From NCBI RefSeq assembly GCF_020921035.1, contig NC_063154.1:2542001-2606000 (forward strand): a stretch of DNA of 64,000 nucleotides. Reading direction: 5' to 3'. Source of the DNA: Rhodamnia argentea. Its lineage: Eukaryota; Streptophyta; Magnoliopsida; Myrtales; Myrtaceae. Positions 50,701-64,000 of this stretch are shown here, piece by piece. The position numbers and the translations under genes are program-made. Below the pieces are notes generated by a model. The model worked only from the letters and a program-made list of their open reading frames with translations. It was not told where the DNA came from and did no database searches. Numbering within the stretch: the first letter of the stretch is position 1; each line of letters begins with the position of its first letter.

Positions 50701-50935
50701 CTTGGACCAAACGAGACAGCCAATCAGATACCCGGTCGTATCAGGTCGCGCTGTGGTGCGACCCACTCAACCGCACACCACTTATCAAATTGGATTAGGG
50801 TTTGTCTTTCTTACCATAACGCACGAAAAGTCGAAAAAGACCGCGAACGAGCTTCTTCGGTCCCGAGCTTAACTGGTACTCCCGCTGCTTGAAGTTCCAC
50901 ACTTTGAGGTCGAGTCTCGCTTCAACAGTGTGCCG
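47758..50935. other. Spacer with foldback element before ADSL
   Basis: 47758-49600 is unique-looking DNA in which I recognise no gene; short minus-strand frames around 48132-48971 resemble nothing known. A foldback element fills about 49751-50606. 50640-50935 is GC-richer and is probably the ADSL promoter and leader. Confidence 0.55.
49751..50606. mobile_element. AT-rich foldback element with long inverted arms made of subrepeats, copy 3
   Basis: The left arm (about 49751-50045) reappears in reverse complement as the right arm (about 50327-50606). Matching blocks are 'acccaaaaaaa' plus 'aactttagcat' at both outer ends and 'ctcataaaaaacc' in the middle. 'cttccgtctataatcaccattagttaatccta' on the left corresponds to a close variant at the inner edge of the right arm. 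Each arm holds two subrepeats, spaced about 139 bp (left) and 111 bp (right). The central 280 bp is unique. No transposase frame and no clear target duplication were found. It looks like a non-autonomous foldback or MULE-like DNA element. Confidence 0.65.
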
Positions 50936-55490
<4,555 letters not shown>

Positions 55491-57995
55491 AGAGGGATAC
55501 TCGGGATTTTGGCTTACTAGTCAGTTCAACAGCATTAATGCCATGCCTTTAGATGTCGTATGTATATTGTCGGCAACTTATTCAACTCGACCTGTATGAG
55601 GTACTTCTTCACTGGGCGAGGATTTTGTTTCCTGCATTATAGAATAAGAGTTGTATTTGGTGCTAAAATTGGTCATGTTACGCATCAAATGAGATTTGGA
55701 GGGTGATGCAGTCGAGGTGTGTTCGACTCGGATGAGATTGTCTTCTCCTGGCAAAGAGGATCCCGGCTTGGATGTTTATTGGCACCATTACATGTCACAT
55801 AAACATGTTGGTAGGTTAATATTTTGTTTCAGACATGTGGAATCTGTTATACTGCTGAACATAGGAATGGAACTACATAAAGAGAATTTCGAGTGTCAAT
55901 AACTAGAATGAGAAAAAAGGAACTGTCAACCCATCCGGAAATAGACGATTGATCTCTATCAAAAGACTTGCCCCCAAACATTTATTGCGTGTGAAAGATT
56001 AAGTGTTAACTTGAAGGAAGTCTCTTTTGCAATGTGTGTTCTACTGTACTGTCTTGAGATTGTCTTACAGGGAGCTTGGACATAAGCTTATTGGAGAAAT
56101 TTCGGCTTGTGCTAATTCTTTCTATATTTGGCAGTCGATGAGGTAATGTATTATGCCGTGACTGTGGCCGATTGCTAGTGTGGGCGACTCTTGCCTAGTC
56201 CTCTTGGATCATCGCTTGAGATTAGCCACCGGCATGAAGAAAAGAGAAAAACAAAAAAAGGAAAAAGATTCAGAAAAAAAGAAACAAATTCAAAAAGTTA
56301 GCAAAAAATGAAAAAATTTAGGATTTTAATTGATACAATTGAAAGGTTCGGGATTGAATTAACATAAATATAATGGGTTTAGAGATTTTTTTTTGTTAGT
56401 TCTTCCATCTGTGTTACAAGATGAAAATAAAAAAGAAACTTTCAAATTCAAATTTTTATAACTACTAATAAAAGAGCATACCTTTATGTGGCTAGTTCTC
56501 ATGCACATGTTAAATTTGTTTGATGATATCACTTTTAGGATAAAATAAGAAAAATATATATTCTAGACAGATTTAAAGTGAGATAAATGGCATTTTTGGC
56601 TCAATGATATCATTTTTTAATTCACGTTTCATATATAAGTTAAGATGACAGAAAGGGTGATTCCTTAACTTTATCAAAATTACTCAGATTTAAATTTATT
56701 ATCTTCTATTTATATTTTCGTTTAATGTATGTTTCACACGCAACGCGGGATGGTCGTTTGTCTCGTCCCCGTTAAGCAGAAAAGTACAATAATTGACTGG
56801 TCCAGTTGTCAGCATCATCGTCGTCGTCGTCATGCAAAAGAAAGCAAAAGACGAACCTTCTCGCGAGAAAGAATGGAGATGGAGTCGAGTCATTCACGAC
56901 GGGATCGATAACGGCAAATATCTATCGCCTTCTGCGAGAAGGTGATTCATCACCACCTCTCCTCCGGCTATCTCCCTCTCAGGTTCCCCGCAAATAACGA
57001 TCCGTTTCTTTTTGGTCCTTCCCATCATTTTTGAAAAATTGTTACACTAGTTTCGTGATCCTTGTATCGACCCATTTGAGATTTTGCTGCTCCCGTTTCG
57101 TATTATTGCTGCTGCATCGTATTTGAACCTTTTTCACGGTGATAAGGATAATTCATACTTAAAATTACCATAATTTTCTTAGTATGTAACGCAGGGGGTA
57201 ACTGGCATGTCTTCAGTGTGATCACTGAGCAATAGTTGATAGGACCCTTCTGTTATTTGGCGATTTGGGCTTCTTCTGCTGTAATTCCTCTGGTACAATT
57301 TGCCAGTGGTTAGACGACTATGTTGAGATTTGGCGCCTTTGTACCGCCGATTGTAGTGGAGCTGTATGAAGATTTTATCAAAGATTGTTTTTACTCGATT
57401 CTTTTCTTAGGAGTGGTCCTATCAAGTGACCTAGAAGGCTCTGCAAGCATGTCTTGATCTTGAATTTAATACATCCTCTAGTGGAATAAGCAAAGCAAGA
57501 TAATCGCATTCCTGATAGCAAAAAACTGAGTAGCTGTCTGCTCTAAGAATAAACGTGACCAATTCATCAAAGAGTAATGAGTCTTTATTCTGATGGTTGT
57601 GTATCTAGCAGTTACGTAACTCAGGGTGTCGTTAAAAGTAGGATTTGCGCTGGAGAACTGGGCTTAGTGAAGGGTTGGTTTCCCACTGCTGAAAATTTGC
57701 CAGGAAAACTGAATCTGTTGTGATATTCCTTCCTGCTTCTTTGCAGATATCGAAGGTAATGTTGTGACATTCCTTACTGCTTCTTTGCAGATATTGTGTA
57801 TGAAAGACGTCCAAGCTAATTTATGTAGTATAGAGGAAGAGGATGTCTCCATTCATTCCCTCAACTGCCAATTTCACAAGGTATCACCTGCTCGTCCAAA
57901 TCCCTGGTGACCCTTATTTGCTCTTATTCTTGGGAGGGATTGAAACGTTCCTGGGAGGGAGTAGTTGAGGTGGGAACTACTAAGGAGTACAAATC
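55491..57995. other. Spacer between ADSL and the HAD-like gene
   Basis: ADSL 3' sequence, AT-rich DNA (56260-56720), then GC-richer DNA from about 56800-57000 that could be the promoter/leader start of the next gene, and a 44-bp tandem duplication at 57716-57803. A 37-codon frame at 57800-57910 would be an upstream ORF if this is transcribed leader. No independent gene was recognised. Confidence 0.5.
57716..57803 (+). repeat. 44-bp tandem duplication carrying two acceptor-like sites
   Basis: Units at 57716-57759 and 57760-57803 agree at all but two of the first 35 bases, and both include gcttctttgcag|atat. The first is followed after nine bases by a donor-like gaag|gtaatg. Confidence 0.9.
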
Positions 57996-60236
57996 ATGTC
58001 TGATAATACCCATCGAATGGAAAGAACCTACTCAATCCGGAGCCTTTCAAGCAGAGGAGGTTCTGGTATGCAGCAACTTCATCTACTGCAATTCCGTATG
58101 TGCGAGTCCCCATCTGTAAAATCTTCTGCATATGTCAATGTGCGAACGGCCAATGGTGTGTTAGCTCCTGTAATGTGATTTTTTATGGATTCAAAAGTTG
58201 CATCACTAGTGCAAATGATAGACTAATCCTTTGTTTCCGTATTTACCTGTTAAAGTTTTTTGGTCTTCCAATCTTTTTTCCTTGCATTCTTACAGAATTT
58301 TTGGAACATGGTAGAAATCACCAATATGCTACTCGAGATATCATAATCATATTGGAAGAATTGGGGTGGGATGGGAGTCCTCTTATTGTTCAGCAATTAG
58401 TGTATTGTTCTTTATACATTGCACTGGAACATTATCTCTCTAGCAAAATTGTGGCAAACTGTTTAATTAGCGATTTTCCTGCATGGTTTCTTTGATGCAG
58501 AGATGAATAGCAGTTATTTGGTGGAATCAGGATTCTTCGTGTCATCTTTCGCTGCTACTATGTTCATAGGTGCACTGGTAACGGTTGGGATCTTGTTAAT
58601 CAGCTTGCTGATTGGGTTAGCAGTGATGTTGCAATCTTGCGAAAGTAAAAATTCGGGGGTTGTTCAAAGTCATAAGTTGATTGATAATCATAGAATTTGT
58701 GACATACATGCTCAGCATGCAGAGCTCAATGGCCTGAAAGCACATAACTGTCCTCCCTTTTGCGGGGATCTTGCAAAGCAATACATCAAAGGAGGTCTCT
58801 ATGCTAGAGAATTAAATATCACGAATGCAGTGATTCAGAGTTATCTCGGTGCTGTTACAGCAGTAGATGGTGGTCTAGATGTGGTTTTAATGGATGCAGA
58901 TGACATTTTATCGCTGCATCCACTTAATGTTGATCTCTTCACAAACAGGTAAGTTATCGTCAGTCCTGTGCTGTTTCTTACTATTGATCCATGCGAAGTG
59001 CCAACAAATTAATTCTGATCGCACGTCCAAGGGGCAAGGGATTGATGATAAGACTCTGATTGTCCATTTTTTTTCCTCTTTTGCTTCTTTGTTTTAGTCT
59101 CCTTAGGAAGTTCATTTTTGTAGTTATTGCCATATAGTGGCTCCTCACATCCCACCAGCAGCAGTTGCATCCTTCTTCTTTACCTAAGTTTCAGATTACC
59201 AACTTTTGAAGGTCAATCTAGGGAAGGGAAGTTAATGAGGCATCAATGTTTACACTCCTCCATCGAGTTCCTTGATTCTCACATTCTTTTTCATGGAACA
59301 GATTTGCCAATTTTGATAGTGAGAGCTTTGAAGAGTCAAATCATTTAAAGCAAAATTATCTCCTTCAATTGTATACGAAGTTGCAAGCAGGTGGGTGGAC
59401 TTTGGTTTTCTTCTCTCGAAAATCACAAAGAGAACAGAATGTTGCCATGGAGATCATATATTCTGCAGGATTCAGAAGTTGGTATTCTTTGATTATGAGG
59501 TACTTCGGTTAATTCAGAGACAACTCTTTTGAAAATGAACGTCTTTTAGTGAAATGTTGGCCCATTATCTCTTAATATATTGTTGGAGTGTTGTGAATTT
59601 CTCCTTCATCATCCCTTCAAGAAAATGGAATATATTAGAAGTCTCATGTGGCTAATTTAGATCCTTGTTCATACTTGCACTAGTGATTACATTAGGCTCA
59701 ATATATCTGCTTTGGGCCATGTTTATTCTTATGTTGCTGTTGTCTCATGGAAAAACGTTTCCACTCTCGAAAATTCTTGCTTCCAAGGTTGCATCCAAGC
59801 CCTTCCACATGTAGAAATGCTTCTGGGTGAGAAGGTCTTATAGACAGAAAGAATGTACATAATGGATCTATTAAGTGATCGGATTCAGCAGATCTGCCAA
59901 GCTCTTGAGCTGTGGGGTTGTGACATGACCATTTTCTCTCTCAGTTCTATGAAAGGCTAATTCTCCATAGCCTTGAGCCTTTATTTACTATTAGGTTGAA
60001 TTGGATATGAATTTTTTCTTATCTGAATTAGTTTACTCTCTGACAGATCCGACGATGAACTGCAAATTGATAGCAGAACATACTTTTCCAGGCGAAGGGA
60101 AGCATTGGAAAAGGATGGTTTCCGAATCGCAGGCATAATTAGTAGCCACATGGATGCTTTAACCGGTCCTTTCTTTGGAAAGTTGATATTCAAGATTCCA
60201 AACCCAATTTGTTACCAGTATTCTTCGGCACACTGA
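57996..60236 (+). CDS. Membrane-anchored HAD subfamily IIIB acid-phosphatase-like protein
   Basis: Four exons, 57996-58155, 58501-58948, 59302-59499 and 60047-60236, join in frame to about 331 residues. The N-terminal exon (MSDNTHRMERTYSIRSLSSR) is basic and Ser/Arg-rich. An alternative donor at 58066 in the same phase would shorten it. One membrane helix follows (about residues 68-97, FIGALVTVGILLISLLIGLA). The HAD domain begins with an Asp motif VVLMDADDIL (about residues 180-190), the place of DIDET in class B acid phosphatases and vegetative storage proteins. TLVFFSRKS matches motif II. The later Lys motif reads YFSRRREALEKDG, and GDQWSDL is replaced by SSHMDAL, so the last acidic pair is missing. 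I therefore doubt phosphatase activity. The position downstream of COI1 corresponds to Arabidopsis At2g39920, which I recall being annotated in the same family. Confidence 0.8.
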
Positions 60237-61476
60237 CATCCAAAAGAAGCAGATTTGGTTTTGCTCCATGGTGGATGATTGTTTCAAGTCGGTGATGCGT
60301 TGAGCGTCAATCCCGCTCAACTTAACCATGCCCAAACTTTTAATCAGCTCCAGAGTCTTTATATGGTGGGTGATTGCTGAAGTGATCAAATTTAGTCTTC
60401 GCCACATATAAGGAGAGTGGAGCACCTATCTTCTTCCATTGTTCATTTGTTGTAGTAGGGTTTTACGTCAGGGAACTCATACACGAATTCAAAACGGGTT
60501 GTGTGCTTGCTTTCGAAACTACGGATGAAGTCGAAGCTCTACGTCAACTGTCTGCTTCCTACAGGATTCCAGCAACTTAAATTGGACCAAGTGTGAATAA
60601 TGTCACAGTCCCTAAAACTAGGATTTCGACCCCCCAAAAAAAAAAACTAGGATAAAGTGAAGTATGCACGACAGCCATTCCTCGAACATGTAAGATTCAT
60701 CCTTTCTCCAAGAAGAAGAAAATTAAGTTGGATTCCAAGGGCCACGTCTTGAAAATAAGGGTCTCTGCGGCAATTCCTTTATAATATGCTATATTTGGAA
60801 AGTATGTAGACCTATTTCCCTTAACTGGATGTCCAGTGAATCCCAACAAAATGCAATTTGAATGCTAGATCATTCATTGGGTTCCTTTGAACTGGGGCTG
60901 GGAGGACTCAGGAGTACTAATTTCACTACCGGCGTGTAAGTAAATAGTCAAAACTCGGAACTAAACACGATAAGCACCATAAATCAAGAGGAACGCACTA
61001 GAGCTGCGAAATGACTTGAGCGATCAGGAAATACAGCAATTTATTTAAGGCAATATCAATGCAAGGGTAGGATTCTGACCGCCATCAGCTCATACAGTAC
61101 ATGACTTGCCTCATAACCGCAGGATTTACCTGCCAAATATACGAGATCCGCACCTGAATGGACAGGCTTACGACACCATTAGAAACTACGGTTTAGTATA
61201 AAAGCTCTGTCTAAGCCCTACCAGTCTTATATACTTACAAAGCCATAGTTCAGTAATACTTCTGGAAGCTAGAGAGCAACTCAATCGCTATCTCCTTACA
61301 CAATCCTATTCCCTCAACGAGTTCTAAACCCAATCGACCTTTATCCTTCGGTCTACATTGGACCAATATGAACAATTTACATGAAGAGGCTCACTACAAT
61401 TGCTACAGATTGAACTTCTAACAGCTGATCCTGTCGTTGCTCACAAAACAAAAAGCACGAAAGAGTTTGGTTGCAC
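60237..61476. other. Convergent spacer after the HAD-like gene
   Basis: The 3' ends of two converging genes meet here. I see no gene, repeat end or RNA. Confidence 0.5.
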
Positions 61477-63041
61477 TTAGCCAATAGATGGATCAACTGA
61501 CTGCAGGCGCTGCAACCATGCAATCCGCACGCCAGGCTTCTTCAGCTGTAGGAAGATTTCCCTATATTCCCTCTTCAGGAAGACCTCCAATGCAAACAAA
61601 TATAGGTCACTTCCCTGCTCCACATCCTCCATCTCATCAAGACACTCGATGCATTCACCAATACTATAATTTAGTTTGTTTCTGCATGACGCAAGACTGG
61701 CAGCGTTCCTCCGCATGGTCGCAGTGCTCCTCGATTCAATGGCATCACTCAAGTGCTCCTTCCTCAGTTCCGATTTGGCAATTTCTGGCTCTGTGGTATG
61801 CACGGTTGAGGTGATTGAATTATTGGTTAGCCTCCTATGTTTCCTTGGAGGTTCTGGCTCTCCGGAGTCTCTTCTTCCACCGAAAAGGACTTCCAGCTGG
61901 TCAGTGAGATAAAGTTCTTTATACCGAAATTGTGCAGATTCCGGGTTTTGCTGCATTGGATACATAGCACTATCAGAAACTCTCTCCACTTCCACATAAG
62001 TAGAACACCTAAAATGAGCTCATTAGAATACCTGTATATAGTCATTCCAATCATCTTCAGTCGCACCAAATCTCTTGGTATTTGGATCCCATTTCATCCT
62101 ACTATCACCAACCAGCTGACACCAGATTCTCCATTGCTGCTTAGTTACGTCCCAATGATTCTTCAATTGCTTCTTATCAAGCAAAAGACCAGTCTTGGGG
62201 TTAAATGATCTGATGACGTGTCTCCAGCCTTCCTTGGTAAGATACATCCTATGTTTATTACCCTTCAATGTCTGTTCTATGCAGAGATCAACAAATATCT
62301 TGTGACAATCAGGTGTCCACTTAACTTTTGGGTTGAGAGCCGGCAAGCACGAGTTTTGTCTACCAGTTGTTTCGCTGAATTTATCTAGGTCACCATCTGA
62401 ACCACTGCTTATACAAAGCTCATGTACAGCCTCAATTTTGGGCACCTTCATTGTTCTGGCTTGACCTTCTGTTTGCAAGGGTGAGGTCACTGAACCACCT
62501 TTTTGCCTACGTTGAGTGAGAAGTCCTGCATCTTTCTTACTTATTGTTCCATCGAATATGATTTCCAATTTGTCTACAAACTGGAGTTCCTTAAACTGAA
62601 ATTGTGCAGCTGCTGGGTTTGCCTGGGACAAATCAAGTAATGTATGACTTTATCTCTCCATTTTCCGAACTGAATGGAAAGGATAAAAGAGTTAATTAAT
62701 TTTTGTACCTTGACATACAGAGCCCACTCTTTTTCACTAGCTCCAAACTTGTTGGAACTCCGGTCCCATTTCATAAAACCAGTACCAGTTAGCTTGCACC
62801 ATACCTTCCACTGTTCCCTCATCACATCCCAGTGGCTCTTCATCTGCCTCCTATCATAACTAATTCCTGTTCTTTCATGAAATAGTTCAATGATATTCAT
62901 CCATCCCTCTCTTGTAAAATGTGTCCCTGGCCTGTTCCCCCCATTAACCTGCTCCAGACAGAGGTTGACAAATACTTTATGGAGGTCTGGTGTCCAGTAT
63001 GCCTTTGACTTTGGCACTGTATGTGATGAGCTCATCCACAT
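61477..63041 (-). CDS. Protein with two Myb/SANT-like domains (L10-interacting MYB-like family)
   Basis: Three exons on the minus strand, 63041-62709, 62622-62032 and 61950-61477, all phase 0, give 465 residues from the first in-frame ATG. The frame stays open upstream to about 63167 without an ATG, so an unseen 5' exon is possible. Two Myb/SANT-like DNA-binding domains (MYB_DNA-bind_3 type) are visible: YWTPDLHKVFVNLCLEQ...HWDVMREQWKVWCKL...KFGASEKEW and KWTPDCHKIFVDLCIEQ...HWDVTKQQWRIWCQL...RFGATEDDW. Each is followed at the next exon by a NPxxAQF(Q/R)(F/Y)KEL...(V/T)D(K/Q)LE block. The last exon ends in a helical region (LYLFALEVFLKREYREIFLQL) typical of the family. The domain is related to the Myb-like protein of PIF/Harbinger transposons, from which plant host genes have been derived. 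No transposase or element ends lie nearby, so I treat this as a host gene of unknown role. Confidence 0.82.
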
Positions 63042-64000
63042 ATCTTCACCGCAGTTGTGATTATTAGCATGAAGTCTAGACTTCTTACTTCCAGCTGCGG
63101 CAACAGCAGGGAGTAAATTTCTCACTTCAGACTCATCATTGATGCTACGGACAACTCCATGGCCCCTTCATGGCCCCACTCATTCAAAAGAAGTAGGAAA
63201 GAAGATTCTGAAAACAGAAGAAACATATAAGAAAATAAGACTTTGTCAAGACATGTATAAGCAGCATAATCAATGCAAACAATGACCGACTTATAAAGGA
63301 ACGAGAAGCGCCGACTGATAAAGACCAAAACTTCAGAGCACAGAATAAACACAGTTTCTACTAAATGATAAAAAAAAAAGGAAAAGGTACATTCCCATTC
63401 CCATGTGTGTGGGAATCTTGGCATGGACATGCCAAATGCAAGTGCATGGAAGGAGGAACTGTGGTTCAATTTGAGCCCAAGGAAAAAAGGGAAGGTTAAA
63501 TTTGAAAATAATAATCGTTCCACGCAACTTATAAGTGTCCACATTGTTAAGCAGCATGTTCAACTAGAGATTCTAGTGTCGCCATGAATAAGGCACGTAT
63601 AGTTTGCTAAGTATACTCTGCAGATATAATTTGTGAACAATGCTCTTCCGGAGCGCAGCTCAGTTATTGGAATCCAACACAGCAAACTGAATGCACTTCA
63701 GATCCTAACTTGGCACGGAACCTCTAGCAAATTCATTTAACGAGCAGAACTTATAAAACCCCAGATCACAGAGTAAAACCAATTCTCCGAAAGGATTGCA
63801 TCGTTTTTGTGTCTTAAAAGACATTCTGGACACGTAGTTCCCAAAGTAATTTGAAAAATGGACACCCTCTCATTGTATTGGCCACGGCTTTAGTCAGAAA
63901 TCTGAAAATCACCAGAAAGCACCCAAAAAACAACTATAACGAAAGACATATAGATTTAAACACGACACATTTGTCCAGGTTGCTCCAATTGAACACAATC
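63042..64000. other. Upstream region of the Myb/SANT-like gene and window edge
   Basis: Probably the leader and promoter of the minus-strand gene, possibly with a missed 5' exon. A short minus-strand frame beginning MELSVASMMSLK (63160) is close to the expected start but in another frame. Nothing else was recognised. Confidence 0.45.

Overview
This is nuclear DNA from a flowering plant, almost certainly a eudicot. Genes are split by many short AT-rich GT–AG introns, intergenic DNA is AT-rich with (CT)n/(AG)n tracts next to gene starts, and several proteins are close to their Arabidopsis counterparts. A rosid, perhaps Myrtales, is my guess only. I found eleven host genes and reconstructed their exons by eye from reading frame, splice sites and family alignment. 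Most of the window is ordinary gene-bearing euchromatin.

Layout. 1.2–4.9 kb (+): 26S proteasome lid subunit RPN8. 6.2–11.7 kb (+): peroxisomal NAD carrier PXN. 13.6–17.1 kb (+): signal peptidase complex subunit SPC25. 20.9–25.9 kb (+): an uncharacterised plant protein matching the At2g39950 position. 30.2–34.1 kb (+): the jasmonate receptor F-box protein COI1. 38.0–39.6 kb (-): a DIVARICATA-type MYB. 42.4–45.7 kb (-): a LAC4-like laccase. 47.2–47.8 kb (-): a lachrymatory-factor-synthase/PYR-like START protein. 50.9–55.5 kb (+): adenylosuccinate lyase. 58.0–60.2 kb (+): a membrane-anchored HAD-IIIB acid-phosphatase-like protein that looks catalytically degenerate. 61.5–63.0 kb (-): a protein with two Myb/SANT-like domains.

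How the genes relate. They form no operon or pathway. PXN, SPC25, the At2g39950-like gene, COI1 and the HAD protein occur in the same relative order as Arabidopsis At2g39970, 39960, 39950, 39940 and 39920 (numbers from memory). That suggests an old conserved block, here interrupted by MYB, laccase, START and ADSL genes.

Between genes there are three AT-rich foldback elements (about 12.9–13.4, 19.86–20.23 and 49.75–50.61 kb), a 196-bp solo LTR with an intact 5-bp target duplication (41.1–41.3 kb), a possible tRNA-derived SINE (28.7 kb) and several tandem duplications. I saw no rRNA or tRNA gene, CRISPR array or prokaryote-type system. The most interesting signals are a probable U12-type AT-initial intron in SPC25, a decoy copy of an exon boundary inside ADSL, a selected in-frame duplication in the At2g39950-like gene, a degraded miR397 site in the laccase, and a leader ORF before COI1.
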